Of a DNA stretch of 64,000 nt, positions 22,890 through 32,329 are shown in pieces. The DNA lies in NCBI GenBank assembly GCA_016196825.1, contig JACPWY010000028.1, positions 1 through 64,000 of the forward strand. The letters run 5' to 3'. Under the pieces are notes generated by a model, which saw only the letters and a program-made list of their open reading frames with translations, was not told the origin of the DNA and searched no databases. This DNA is from Deltaproteobacteria bacterium (GTDB lineage: Bacteria > Bdellovibrionota > FAC87 > UBA2466). A program made the position numbers and the translations under genes. Numbering within the stretch: the stretch's first letter is position 1; the number at the start of each line of letters is the position of its first letter.

Positions 22890-23919
22890 GGATCATTTGA
22901 GCGAGCTTGTGGCAGGGTTTTTCAACGAGCCAGTAGAAGACCCAGGATCCGACGAGAGCCGAGCCGAGAATCCCAAACCAACGAAATCTCCCAAATGGGA
23001 TGGGAAGTTTCCACGCGACCGCAACTATGATGGGGAGGTGGGTGAGGTAGAGCGAGTAGCTGGCCTTGCCGAGGGACTCGAGCCACTGCCAGGGTTTGTG
23101 GTTCTTAAAGTGCGCGACCTCTTCGCGCAACCAGAAGAAGGCGAGGATGGCGTAAAGATTTAGCACAAAGGGGTTAGTGAATCGGGTGTGAAAGTGGAGG
23201 ATGATCGCGATAGACATTCCAGCGATAATGGAGCCCCTCAAGAGGAAGCGTCGTAGCCAAGCGGACTGACGGAGATCGTCGACGCACTCGGCGAGCCTTA
23301 CGCCGAGAAGCCAGCAGGGAAGGCCTGCGAGCCAATTTCCCCAGACGCCGAACGCCGGGTACTCGCTGGCGTCCCACTGGAGGAGAAAAAGAACCAAAGA
23401 GACGGCGAATGTAGTGCCGAGGAGACGGGGCCAACCCATGCGCGTTTTGAGGCGCATGAGGGTGGGGTAGAGCGTGTAGTAGATGATCTCGGCGAAAAGG
23501 CTCCAGAGGATGTTGTTGTTGAAGATCTGGAAGTCGAGTTTCATCGCGAGGCCAAAGGGCGTGGCGAGCGCGAGAGGCAGCGCCACTCGGACAAGGCGCT
23601 TCAGGATGAAGGAAAGCGGCTCGATGGGTTCCCCGTGGCGATAGGGATAGTGAATGCAAAGACCCGAGAGCACGAAAAAGATGATTACGGCGGCGGGCGC
23701 GAAGAAAAGCACTCGGCCAAACATCATCAGGGCACGCAGGAATGCGGTGTCAGGAAAAAAATAGAGAGGATTGGGGTTGCCCATGTGGTTGTGGACCACA
23801 ATGAGCGCGCAGAGAAAGCGGATAGAATCGATCCCGCGCAGCCGTTCAGAACGCGCTATAGGCACACGAACGAAGCCGGTTGCTGGCTGGAAGGATTCTA
23901 TTTTGAGGGGTGCGGACAA
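22801..23919 (-). CDS. Acyltransferase 3 family membrane protein
   Basis: 372 residues with about ten membrane helices. Family signs are RGIDSIRFLCALIVVHNHMG at the start (the conserved catalytic His in a HNH context), FFVLSGLCI, and SYSLYLTHLPIIV near the end. Such proteins O-acylate cell-surface polysaccharides, LPS or peptidoglycan. The first codon is TTG at 23919; later GTG codons are alternatives. It precedes, on the same strand, an antisense-overlapping M50 gene and follows a second acyltransferase by 75 bases, suggesting an envelope-modification pair. Confidence 0.88.
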   Translation of the reverse strand: MSAPLKIESFQPATGFVRVPIARSERLRGIDSIRFLCALIVVHNHMGNPNPLYFFPDTAFLRALMMFGRVLFFAPAAVIIFFVLSGLCIHYPYRHGEPIEPLSFILKRLVRVALPLALATPFGLAMKLDFQIFNNNILWSLFAEIIYYTLYPTLMRLKTRMGWPRLLGTTFAVSLVLFLLQWDASEYPAFGVWGNWLAGLPCWLLGVRLAECVDDLRQSAWLRRFLLRGSIIAGMSIAIILHFHTRFTNPFVLNLYAILAFFWLREEVAHFKNHKPWQWLESLGKASYSLYLTHLPIIVAVAWKLPIPFGRFRWFGILGSALVGSWVFYWLVEKPCHKLAQMIPKRLRRPRDLSASESRTLSACPDSPAHPT

Positions 23920-23994
23920 GGAAGGATCCTAGAGACTTATCGGCGCAATCAGAGAATTTCTTATGACTCGACGCACCTAGCTCGATTTCAGCGT

Positions 23995-25149
23995 TTAGGC
24001 GGCGTTGGCGAAGGTGGGGCGTTGGGTGGGGCGGGATCTGAGGCGCTGGATTGGTTTTTCGAAGAAGCGCTCGGAGAGTGAGGCGAGACCGCAGGCTGTG
24101 GCGAGGACTACGACTGCGCGCAGAGTTAGGTAGCTGAAGAGGGCGCTTCCGATCTGTTCCGGTTTGGGGACGATCCACTCATAGAGCGAAAGCAGTGGTT
24201 GGTGGATGAGATAGAGGCAGTAGCTGAGATCGCCCAGGCGTTGGAGTGGCCACGCTCGGAGAGTTCGAGCCAAGAAATTCCCGCTTGGGTTGGCGATCGC
24301 GGTGAGGATGAAGCTTGAGTAGAGGAGATCCAGAAAGGTGAATTGGAGTCCGGCGCCCAGGACGGAGTTTCGAGTCGTGACGCCCAAGCGCCAGCCCAAA
24401 AGCAGGATTAGGGACCCGGTTGCGAACGCCGCTAAGGCTAGTCGGTAGCGGGCGCTTGAGCTTGTGAAATGATCGTACGCCATGCCGAGGAGTGCGCCCC
24501 ACGCTAGGCTGTCGACGCGAAACCAAGTGTAGGAGGAGGTCGCGTGGTCGTGGAAATACATCCTGAGGCACGGCACGAATAGGCAAAGTAAGGCACAACA
24601 GTGAGCGAGACCCTTGAGCGAAAGTCGTTTCACAATGGTGGGCCACACGAGATAGAAGTGCTCCTCAACGGAGAGTGACCACAGTCCCGGGTGGACCATC
24701 ACGACCCCTAGGATCGGGGCCATGTTGGAAAGGTGGAGTGCACTCACGCCGGCGAAGGCTGCACCTCCCGGGTAAAAAAGGCAGATGAGAACCGTCAGGT
24801 AGTAGAGCGGCAGAATTCTGAGTGCTCGGCGGAGGTAAAAACTTCGGTAGTAGTTGGGCTGCGTTCGGTTCTTGAGAAGAATGCGGGTGATCAGAAATCC
24901 TGAGAGGACAAAAAAGAGATTCACTCCGCTCCAGCCCATTCGGCTGAGGTTTTCGATGAGGAGGGGCAGGCCACTCCACCCTGTCTGGCCCATCGACCAG
25001 GAGAAAAAGTGAAAGAGAAGGACAAGGAGCACGGCGATGCCGCGGACTCCGTCGAGCTCTCGGATGCGGGCGTGAGGATCGGCGACCAGAGAAAGATGCG
25101 CGCGGCGCGGTCCTTCCATGGGCTGGCGCGAAGAGAAGGGCACCTTCAC
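23995..25149 (-). CDS. Acyltransferase 3 family membrane protein
   Basis: 384 residues, about ten membrane helices. Conserved pieces are RELDGVRGIAVLLVLLFHFF (catalytic His), GVNLFFVLSGFLITRIL, YLRRALRILPLYY, WSLSVEEHFYLVWP and LGDLSYCLYLIHQPLL. This is closer to the OafA/YrhL type than its neighbour at 22801; both presumably modify surface glycans. The first codon is GTG 25149 with no clear ribosome site; ATG 25119 is the alternative. The 102 bases to priA are gene-free. Confidence 0.9.
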   Translation of the reverse strand: MKVPFSSRQPMEGPRRAHLSLVADPHARIRELDGVRGIAVLLVLLFHFFSWSMGQTGWSGLPLLIENLSRMGWSGVNLFFVLSGFLITRILLKNRTQPNYYRSFYLRRALRILPLYYLTVLICLFYPGGAAFAGVSALHLSNMAPILGVVMVHPGLWSLSVEEHFYLVWPTIVKRLSLKGLAHCCALLCLFVPCLRMYFHDHATSSYTWFRVDSLAWGALLGMAYDHFTSSSARYRLALAAFATGSLILLLGWRLGVTTRNSVLGAGLQFTFLDLLYSSFILTAIANPSGNFLARTLRAWPLQRLGDLSYCLYLIHQPLLSLYEWIVPKPEQIGSALFSYLTLRAVVVLATACGLASLSERFFEKPIQRLRSRPTQRPTFANAA

Positions 25150-25251
25150 TTATCGGCAAACTGCGCGGAAAAACTGAATGACAAGTAGCCTCTGGGAGGA
25201 TTCGGACCTGAAACGGGTGAAAAAATCCGTTCTTTCGTACGCTCTGATTCC

Positions 25252-27258
25252 TCACATCGCGTTCATGGGGTCGATGTCGTAGGTGACCTGGACACTGGAT
25301 TTTTGGCTCTGGGTGTACGCGTTGACGACGGCGATTGCTTTTCTGAGCTCCGCGACGCCGCCGCTTTTTACGAGGCAGTGCCAGCGGTAGTAGTTGCGCA
25401 GGCGGGCGAGCGGAGCCTCAGACGGTCCGAGAATTGAGCACTGAATTCCCTGTCGAGTGAACTCATTGAGCAGGTGCCTGACGCAACTTTGGGCGAAAGA
25501 GCTGACTCGAGCTGCGTTCTTGTGTTGAAAGCGCACGAGTGCGAGGCGGCTGAACGGCGGAAATCGATGGCTGCGTCGCGATTCTAGTTCTGTCTGAAAG
25601 AATGTTTCCGTCGTTTGGTTAAGGATCGTCTGGATGATCGGGTGATTGGGTTGCAGCGATTGGATGATGACCTCACCTGGATCGGTCGCTCGGCCCGCGC
25701 GCCCTGAGACCTGGGTCAGCATTTGAAAGGTCCGTTCATGCGCTCGGAAATCAGGAATATTGAGATTGGCGTCGGCGGTGAGGATGCCCACGAGTGTGAT
25801 GCCTGGGAAATCGTGGCCCTTGGCGATCATTTGGGTGCCGATCACGATGTCGACGTCGCGGCGAGAGATCCTTTCGATGAGCTCTTCGAGATCGCGCTTG
25901 GTTTTGACTACACTCCTGTCCATGCGGGCGATGCGGGCCGTCGGGAATCGCTCCTGGATCGTCTTCTCGACCTGTTCAGTCCCGAAACCAAAGGTCTCGA
26001 TCGAGTGGCCCTTGCACTCAGGGCAGGTGTCGGGCACGGGCCGACGCATGTTGCAGTAGTGGCACCGCAGAACTCTGGGCTGGCGGTAATACGTGAGACC
26101 GATGTCGCAGTTGTTGCACCGCCAGGTGTGGCCGCAATCGTCGCAATAGAGCATGTGCGAAAAACCGAGTCGATTGAGGTAAAGAATCGATTGCTTTCCA
26201 TCGGCGAGCGTTTTGCGCAGGGCAATGTCGAGTGTCTGACTGAGCCAAGGCACCTCGGAGATCTTCTGCTCCTCATCTTTGAGATCAATAATCGCGATCT
26301 TGGGCATCGGACGATCCTGGACCCGAGTGGCGAGCCGGGCATAGGCGAACTTGCCGGTGGTCGTGTTGTGGTAACTTTCCACCGAGGGAGTGGCGGACCC
26401 CAGAATAACCTTCGCCCCAGAACGGTTCGCTCGGACAATAGCCATGTCCCGGGCGTGGTAGCGGAGATCTTCCTCCTGCTTGAAGGAGGTTTCGTGTTCT
26501 TCATCGACAACGATGCAGCCGAGATTATTGATGGGCGCAAAAACCGCGGAGCGGGCGCCGATCACAATGCGAGCTTGGCCGCTGCGAACCTTTTCCCATT
26601 CCTCTCGCCGCTCTCTCGGCGTGAGATGGCTGTGCCAGACCGCCACGATTCCTGGGAAGCGAACGGAGAATCGCGCCAGCAACAGTGGTGTGAGTGAAAT
26701 TTCTGGGACGAGCACGATCGCCCCCTTTCCTTCCGCCATCATCGATTCCAGGCAACGGATGTAGACCTCGGTCTTTCCGCTGCCCGTGACACCATGGAGA
26801 AGGACGGGGCGGTTGTCTTGGGGGTCTAAGATCTTGGCTACCGCCTCCTTCTGGGCATCCGTGAGATTCTCAGGGGCGCTCCCCGCGAGCATTTCGAGGG
26901 GCAGCTCGCGCTTTTTCCGGGCCGGGCTCTTTTTTGCCGTTTCCCAGGACTGCTTGGGAATAGCTGCGCTGATCACCTCGCCGAGAGGGTGGCAGTAGTA
27001 CTGCGACACCCAAGTGAGAAACTCGAGCATTGTTTGATCGAAGAGAGGCTCAGGAGTGAGAACGGAACTGATCGACCTGATGCGCGAGGGATCCAAAGAG
27101 GAACTCTGCGGGAGTCCGACGACAAACCCGATGGTCGAGGATTTGCCGAACGGTGCCTCGATCACCATCCCCACCTTCACCTTATCAACGAGTTCCGCCG
27201 GAACATCGTAGTGGAAGGATCCTTCCACGGGCCTTGGCACTGCTATATCTACAATCAT
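25252..27258 (-). CDS. priA: Primosomal protein N' (replication restart helicase)
   Basis: PriA restarts stalled replication forks. 668 residues. DNA-binding N-terminus, then helicase motif I HGVTGSGKTEVY, motif II VVDEEHE, motif III GSATPS. Two zinc sites follow (CDDC, CNNC, CHYC, CPEC), then VSGRAGR and a C-terminal domain ending in VTYDIDPMNAM. The length is slightly shorter than E. coli PriA (732). It overlaps the preceding secreted-protein gene by 4 bases and is the last gene of galU-hypothetical-priA. Confidence 0.96.
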   Translation of the reverse strand: MIVDIAVPRPVEGSFHYDVPAELVDKVKVGMVIEAPFGKSSTIGFVVGLPQSSSLDPSRIRSISSVLTPEPLFDQTMLEFLTWVSQYYCHPLGEVISAAIPKQSWETAKKSPARKKRELPLEMLAGSAPENLTDAQKEAVAKILDPQDNRPVLLHGVTGSGKTEVYIRCLESMMAEGKGAIVLVPEISLTPLLLARFSVRFPGIVAVWHSHLTPRERREEWEKVRSGQARIVIGARSAVFAPINNLGCIVVDEEHETSFKQEEDLRYHARDMAIVRANRSGAKVILGSATPSVESYHNTTTGKFAYARLATRVQDRPMPKIAIIDLKDEEQKISEVPWLSQTLDIALRKTLADGKQSILYLNRLGFSHMLYCDDCGHTWRCNNCDIGLTYYRQPRVLRCHYCNMRRPVPDTCPECKGHSIETFGFGTEQVEKTIQERFPTARIARMDRSVVKTKRDLEELIERISRRDVDIVIGTQMIAKGHDFPGITLVGILTADANLNIPDFRAHERTFQMLTQVSGRAGRATDPGEVIIQSLQPNHPIIQTILNQTTETFFQTELESRRSHRFPPFSRLALVRFQHKNAARVSSFAQSCVRHLLNEFTRQGIQCSILGPSEAPLARLRNYYRWHCLVKSGGVAELRKAIAVVNAYTQSQKSSVQVTYDIDPMNAM

Positions 27259-28109
27259 CTAAAACTCAAGAGCACTTTGAGAGCGCCATCGAGCGCCCCC
27301 GGCAGTTGTGAATGTCCCTTCACTGCCTGTTCAAAGCTCTTCTTCACTTCCTGCAATTGGTTCGCATTCAAGGCGTGCGCCGTTTCGAGAGTGCTCTCCA
27401 CCAGGGTGATCGTGCCCGTCTCAAAGGTGAGGGTCTTGGGGAAGTAGCCGCCAGCGGAAAGAGAGGCGAAGTTCGAAAAATTCCAGGAAGTCGTACCAGT
27501 TTCACTCTGCCACTCCAGCCGGGCGATGCCCTTGAGGGCCCTGTCGATCCACACTGAACGGCGATTTTTCCCGTCGACAAGGCCAACGAACACGTAGGCC
27601 GTGGAGGAATTCGTGCGTTTGATCGAAGCATCGGGCGCGATGAGAGTATTTTCTTTCATGTTCCAGAGGTTGGGATCCCCTTCGAATTTGAAATCCGTCT
27701 TGTACTGGTGGATCTGATCCCTCTTCAGAAATTCTTCATGGAGCAAGGTGGGCAGCAGCTCCTCACCATTCAACGAGAGAAGCGCGCGCATGAAGGCTTT
27801 CGAATCGGAGGGGTAGAGCCGGTTTTCGGGAAGGCGGTATTCCTTTCCATTCCACCCGGCGGGGATAACTCCCTCGACGAGCGGGGAGCGGAAGAAAATG
27901 AAAAACGAATTCTTATTGCGGATGATCCGCTCCGAGATGACGACGGGATCGGCATCATTGGAAATCTTTACCTTATGAGAGAGTGAAATTTCGAGCGAGG
28001 CTCCTGCCTTGCGGCCCGAATATACCTCCTTGAGGAGCGCCGGAACCGCCGGGATATACCCATAGCTTGCGATCGGAAGCAGCGTCACAACGAGAGATAG
28101 GAGTCGCAT
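27255..28109 (-). CDS. Secreted protein of unknown function
   Basis: 284 residues starting at ATG 28109, which overlaps the galU stop (TGATG). A signal peptide MRLLSLVVTLLPIASYG leads into a mature protein with a LolA-like beta pattern (KAGASLEISLSHKVKISND, NSFFIFFRSP, SSTAYVFVGLVD, WIDRALKGIARLEWQ). The WIDR...GIARLEWQ segment resembles outer-membrane lipoprotein-sorting (LolA/LolB-like) proteins, but I cannot assign it. Between galU and priA in one operon. Confidence 0.7.
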   Translation of the reverse strand: MRLLSLVVTLLPIASYGYIPAVPALLKEVYSGRKAGASLEISLSHKVKISNDADPVVISERIIRNKNSFFIFFRSPLVEGVIPAGWNGKEYRLPENRLYPSDSKAFMRALLSLNGEELLPTLLHEEFLKRDQIHQYKTDFKFEGDPNLWNMKENTLIAPDASIKRTNSSTAYVFVGLVDGKNRRSVWIDRALKGIARLEWQSETGTTSWNFSNFASLSAGGYFPKTLTFETGTITLVESTLETAHALNANQLQEVKKSFEQAVKGHSQLPGALDGALKVLLSFR

Positions 28110-28993
28110 CAGCGGCACAAGGACTCCAGATAGGCCTGAATCTGGGGCGCGATCTCGGGCCGTCTGAGAGCGGCGTCTATCTGTGCCTTCACGAAATAAA
28201 AAGGGTTTCCCATGTCGTAGCGGCTCCCTTCTGCCTTCAGAGCAAACAGAGCTCCTTTGGCGGCAAGTTTATCCATACCATCGGTGAGCTGAATCTCCCC
28301 ACCGGTGCCTGCCTTCACGCGGGCGAGCTCGTCGAGGATCTCGGGCGCAAACACATAGCGGCCTATGATAGCCCAGTGGCTCGGCGCCTTTTCCGGCGCC
28401 GGTTTCTCGATTGTGGAAAGAATCTTCACAGGTCGATCAGAAAGAGTTGCCTGGCCGATGTTGATGATTCCATACGATCGGGATTCGGATCGTTCCACCT
28501 GCACCACTCCCACGAGAGAGGCCTTTTGCGTTTCAAAAGCCTCCACTAACTGCGTCAGAATCGGAGGGCGCTGGGTCCACGGCGGAAAGATCTCATCGCC
28601 CAGGCAAACAACGAATGGCTCATTCCCCAATATTGGGCGGGCGCAAAGGATCGCGTGGCCGAGGCCGAGCGGTTCTTTCTGACGGACCGAAATGACTTCG
28701 CATAGGCGCCCAAGCCGCTCCATCTTTTCGGCGAGGGCTGTTTTGCCCCGAGTCTTGAGCCAGGAGTCCAAAGAAACGTTGAGGTCGAAATGATCTTCGA
28801 TCGCGGTCTTGGCTTTAGAAGTGACGAGGATGACCTGCTCGATCCCAGCCGCTGTGCACTCCTCCACAATGAACTGAATGGCCGGGGTCTCAAGGACCGG
28901 CAGCATCTCTTTGGGAATGCACTTTGAAAAAGGCAGGGATCGGGTCCCCAGTCCGGCGACCGGGATAACCGCTTTCTTTATTCTTTGCGGCAT
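28109..28993 (-). CDS. galU: UTP-glucose-1-phosphate uridylyltransferase
   Basis: Makes UDP-glucose from UTP and glucose-1-phosphate, for surface polysaccharide and glycolipid synthesis. 294 residues. Motifs: VIPVAGLGTRSLPFSK (nucleotide-binding loop), CIPKEMLPVL, VISVRQKEPLGLGHA, CLGDEIF and GGEIQLTDGM. Normal length. First gene of the operon galU-hypothetical-priA, divergent from lpxC. Confidence 0.95.
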   Translation of the reverse strand: MPQRIKKAVIPVAGLGTRSLPFSKCIPKEMLPVLETPAIQFIVEECTAAGIEQVILVTSKAKTAIEDHFDLNVSLDSWLKTRGKTALAEKMERLGRLCEVISVRQKEPLGLGHAILCARPILGNEPFVVCLGDEIFPPWTQRPPILTQLVEAFETQKASLVGVVQVERSESRSYGIINIGQATLSDRPVKILSTIEKPAPEKAPSHWAIIGRYVFAPEILDELARVKAGTGGEIQLTDGMDKLAAKGALFALKAEGSRYDMGNPFYFVKAQIDAALRRPEIAPQIQAYLESLCR

Positions 28994-29178
28994 CGGGTGA
29001 TTGTTTCAAAGGACCTGCCCAGCGGCAAGTGTGTGGTTTCACCTACAGAGTTTTTGCTGCCTGTGGTGGCTGTGACACCGCACTCCATCGGTTGACTAGC
29101 CGCAGCGTGCGTGAAATGCAGGCGATCGCGGTCCGCGAGCCCTGGTACGGAGATTGCTTTTGTTTTTGTCTGGCCTTT

Positions 29179-30117
29179 ATGACATCTGAGTATTTTGCAT
29201 CGGAACGCGGCTACCGGATCCAGAAAACAATCGCCCGGGTTCTCACCTTTGAAGGGGTCGGACTCCATTCGGGGTGTCTCACGCAGATCAAGCTGACCCC
29301 CTCCTCCGCAAACACCGGCATTCGATTTGAAAGAGTGGACCTACGGCCTAGAGCGGTGATCGCCGCAGATGCGGATTCGGTGGTTTGTACGGCGCTCGCC
29401 ACCACTTTGGGTCTAAAGGATCGGCCCGAGGCCCGTGTCGGAACGGTGGAACACCTGCTTGCCGCGCTTTATGCGCTGGGGATCACCAACCTTTGCATTG
29501 AAGTAAATGGGCCCGAGATTCCCATCTTGGATGGAAGCGCGGGCCAGTTTATCGACGGTATTTTGGGGGCCGGCATCCGTTTTCAACCCTACACCACGCC
29601 GATTCTCAAAGTTTTGAAGCCCGTCAAGGTGTATAAGTCGGGGGCGATCTGTGAACTCCTCCCGCGCGACCGGTTGCGGGTGACCACCTCTATCGATTTC
29701 GCCCACCCCGACATTGGTCTGCAGACCTTTGCTATCGAGCTTACGCCCGGTGCGTTTCGCGATGAGATCTGTTCGGCCCGGACCTTCGGCTTTCTCCGTG
29801 ATGTGGAATCGCTCAAAACTCGAAACCTGGCGCGCGGAGCCTCGGTGGCCAATGTGCTTGCGCTTACTGAAGAGGGAGTGCTCAACGAGGGTGGGATGCG
29901 ATTTCCCGATGAATGTGTGCGGCACAAGACGCTCGATGCGATTGGGGATCTGTCTCTTTCGGGCTCTTGGCTTCAGGCCGAGATGGTGAGTTTTCGCGGG
30001 GGGCATTCCATGCACCTCGAACTTCTCAATGCGCTCAAGGCCAGCCCTGCCCACTGGAGCTTGAGTCCGGCCGAGTTTATCGGCCACGCAGTCGAATCTC
30101 CCACCGTTTTCGCCTGA
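29179..30117 (+). CDS. lpxC: UDP-3-O-acyl-N-acetylglucosamine deacetylase
   Basis: LpxC is the zinc amidase that commits UDP-GlcNAc to lipid A synthesis. The start at ATG 29179 is chosen because the family begins at QKTIAR (15-20); the frame is open 50 codons further but that part is Cys-rich and unlike any LpxC. 313 residues. Zinc ligands are His92 (VEHLLAAL, with catalytic Glu91), His249 and Asp253 (HKTLDAIGDL), and the catalytic His276 is in RGGHSMH. GVGLHSG is present. This is the strongest evidence that the organism makes lipopolysaccharide. It ends four bases before the convergent protease gene. Confidence 0.96.
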   Translation: MTSEYFASERGYRIQKTIARVLTFEGVGLHSGCLTQIKLTPSSANTGIRFERVDLRPRAVIAADADSVVCTALATTLGLKDRPEARVGTVEHLLAALYALGITNLCIEVNGPEIPILDGSAGQFIDGILGAGIRFQPYTTPILKVLKPVKVYKSGAICELLPRDRLRVTTSIDFAHPDIGLQTFAIELTPGAFRDEICSARTFGFLRDVESLKTRNLARGASVANVLALTEEGVLNEGGMRFPDECVRHKTLDAIGDLSLSGSWLQAEMVSFRGGHSMHLELLNALKASPAHWSLSPAEFIGHAVESPTVFA

Positions 30118-30121
30118 AATC

Positions 30122-30868
30122 TTACTTTACCAGCGAACGAATCGTCGGGCTTACGCCCGAGATGTAGTGAATCGCGGGGCCTGCGTTGAAGCTGGTCTCC
30201 TTTTCGTTACAGCCACCGAGCGTATGGATGCCTACGATACGGCTGTTCTCTGGTTTGGCAAAGTCGGGGACAATGATCGCAGAACCCGAGGTGCCGGGAT
30301 TCGTATCGCAATTGTGATTCAGAAGTCCATCTGTCTCACTCTTGAACGAGCAATTCTTCAAAGAGAGTTTCTGAGGGGAACCCTCCGGGTGGTGGATGAT
30401 CATGAGCTGCTGGCCGGCAGTGAGGGGGCGATCGGAGAGGTCATACCAGCCCCACTCAACGCCCGGCATGCCCTCAAGACGCAGGAGGAGATAGTCCTGA
30501 TTGAAATCATCATTCCCTTTGTCGATAATCTCTTTGCAGGTGAAGATTTCGTTTCGATCGTGCAGGTAGTTGAACCTCACTGAAAGTGAAGCGCAGTCAG
30601 CTTCGCAGTGGTGCGCCGTGAGAAAAAGGTCCTTCCCCACCAGCGTGCCGGTGCAAAGAAATCCAGGCCCACGGAGCAGGCCGATTGGTCGCGCCATCCG
30701 TTTAATCTGATCATTTTGGGATTGAATCTCAACCATGTCGTTGGGGCCGCAGACAGTGAGCATCGCGGTCGAGGTAAGGGGGGCGCCCTGCGGTTGGAGG
30801 GGGCCAGCCCAGATGCCCCAATTCATCAAAATCATCATCAGCACAAAGAAGATAATGCGAAAGTCCAT
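30122..30868 (-). CDS. Secreted trypsin-like serine protease
   Basis: 248 residues from ATG 30868, where a signal peptide begins (MDFRIIFFVLMMILMNWGIW); GGGGGCG lies upstream. The chymotrypsin fold is marked by LTAHHC (catalytic His), NDDFNQDYLLLRL (catalytic Asp), and NPGTSGSAI (catalytic Ser with oxyanion Gly). Four to six cysteines may form disulfides, consistent with export. Family S1, not a DegP type (no PDZ). A secreted protease is plausible for nutrient release or prey attack, but its target is unknown. Confidence 0.88.
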   Translation of the reverse strand: MDFRIIFFVLMMILMNWGIWAGPLQPQGAPLTSTAMLTVCGPNDMVEIQSQNDQIKRMARPIGLLRGPGFLCTGTLVGKDLFLTAHHCEADCASLSVRFNYLHDRNEIFTCKEIIDKGNDDFNQDYLLLRLEGMPGVEWGWYDLSDRPLTAGQQLMIIHHPEGSPQKLSLKNCSFKSETDGLLNHNCDTNPGTSGSAIIVPDFAKPENSRIVGIHTLGGCNEKETSFNAGPAIHYISGVSPTIRSLVK

Positions 30869-31063
30869 ATTAACGCCCCCTATACAATGCATGTCGGCAA
30901 AACAAATGCATTGCAGCATGGAGTTTTTCTCACAATTGATACACAGACCATTTCAGAAATTTAGATATTTAAAACAACCACTTGATGCAACGTATTAAGT
31001 TGCCACTCGGCGGAATCATGGGTGAATCAAGCTTGCCTCTCTTTTGTACGAGAGGGTGAAGAG

Positions 31064-32329
31064 ATGTTTCGACGTGCAATGACAATCGTGTGCCTGTTAT
31101 TTCTGGCGCCACTAGCCTTGGGAGCAAATCCAATCCGCGCTCTCCTCATCGAAGATCGCCTGGAGGAGGCGCTGGGCGTGTGCCGGCAGTTTGAGGTGCT
31201 GGCGGGGTATGACCAGGACATTCTCTTGGCCTGTGCCTGGGTCTACTACCGCCTCGACAAGAGCCAGTCGGCCGACGCGATCCTGGCTCGCGTGAAAAGG
31301 AGCGCGACCCTTCCCGAGTTTCAGATTCTCAACGCGTATTCGAAGATCAAGAGCAACCAGCTCGATACGGCGATTGCGATCCTCGAAAACGTAGCGAAGC
31401 AGAACCGAGGGAGTCCCATCGCGACGCTAGCCGAAGAGACGAAGGCCGAAGCCTTCGAGGCCCGCGGGCAACTCGACACTGCGGCCTTCATTTATAAACA
31501 GGTTTTGAGCGCGGACCCCCACCGAGCACGGCCCAACTGGGGACTTGGTCGGTACTACCTCTCTAAGGGAGACACCCGCCGAGCCGTTGATCATCTGACT
31601 GAGACGACAAAACTCTGGCCGAAACACATGGGCAGCCGATTCAATTTGGGCGTTCTATTCCTAAGTCAGGACGACACGGCCATGGCGGCTCGCTGGCTTT
31701 CGGAGTGCTACAACTTAAATAGGACCGACACCGGCGTGCTCGAGCAGCTTGGTAATCTCTTTGAGAAAAAGGGGAACATTAGGGAGGCTCTCAAACATTG
31801 GCAGAAAGCGATCGATCTCGGATCGAAGAGCCCTCTTCCACGAGAAAAGACCAACCAATATTTGGCCCAGACCATCGATACATTGCTCGGGGAAAAAAAG
31901 TTTAATGAAGCGCTCTTGAAGATCGAGGCGCTTCCAGCCGAGTTGAAAAAAGATCCCAAGGTGATGCTCTGGAGAGGCGTCATCCACCGCAATCTGGGCG
32001 ATTTCAAGAAGGCGAGCGGAGAGCTGCTCGCCTTCTCGCAGAATGACCCGGAGAATCCGCTGGTGCTGAGAGAGCTGGGAATTTGCTACGTGAATTTGGG
32101 ACTTGCAACCCAGGCCTTTGAAAGTTTTTCGAAAGCCGTCGAGAGAGATCCCAACGACGGGTATAACCACGCTTGGTTTGCCTACATCTTGGAATCCAAG
32201 GGGGAGTTGAGCAAGGCCCGGGAACATTGGAATGTCGCCATCGGCAAACTCAAAGATGCCAACGAATTGGAGCGAGCGGTCCGACGAGTGACGGCCATCG
32301 AAAAGAAGCTCCGTGAAAAAAAGCGATGA
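31064..32329 (+). CDS. Secreted tetratricopeptide-repeat protein
   Basis: 421 residues starting at ATG 31064 (AGGGTGAAGAG upstream), signal peptide MFRRAMTIVCLLFLAPLALG. The rest is TPR repeats of about 34 residues: IYKQVLSADPHRARPNWGLG, YYLSKGDTRRAVDHL, NLFEKKGNIREALKHWQKAI, LGICYVNLGLATQAFESFSK and WFAYILESKGELSKAREHWN. Such proteins scaffold complexes in the periplasm or outer membrane. It overlaps prmA by 17 bases, so they are coupled, though no functional link is known. Confidence 0.85.
   Translation: MFRRAMTIVCLLFLAPLALGANPIRALLIEDRLEEALGVCRQFEVLAGYDQDILLACAWVYYRLDKSQSADAILARVKRSATLPEFQILNAYSKIKSNQLDTAIAILENVAKQNRGSPIATLAEETKAEAFEARGQLDTAAFIYKQVLSADPHRARPNWGLGRYYLSKGDTRRAVDHLTETTKLWPKHMGSRFNLGVLFLSQDDTAMAARWLSECYNLNRTDTGVLEQLGNLFEKKGNIREALKHWQKAIDLGSKSPLPREKTNQYLAQTIDTLLGEKKFNEALLKIEALPAELKKDPKVMLWRGVIHRNLGDFKKASGELLAFSQNDPENPLVLRELGICYVNLGLATQAFESFSKAVERDPNDGYNHAWFAYILESKGELSKAREHWNVAIGKLKDANELERAVRRVTAIEKKLREKKR

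Noticed and set aside
29029-29178. N-terminal extension of lpxC
   Set aside because: Cys-rich and unrelated to LpxC; the conserved start QKTIAR lies just after ATG 29179.
31000-31063. Promoter before the TPR gene
   Set aside because: AT-rich boxes exist but no pair with consensus and proper spacing could be fixed with confidence.
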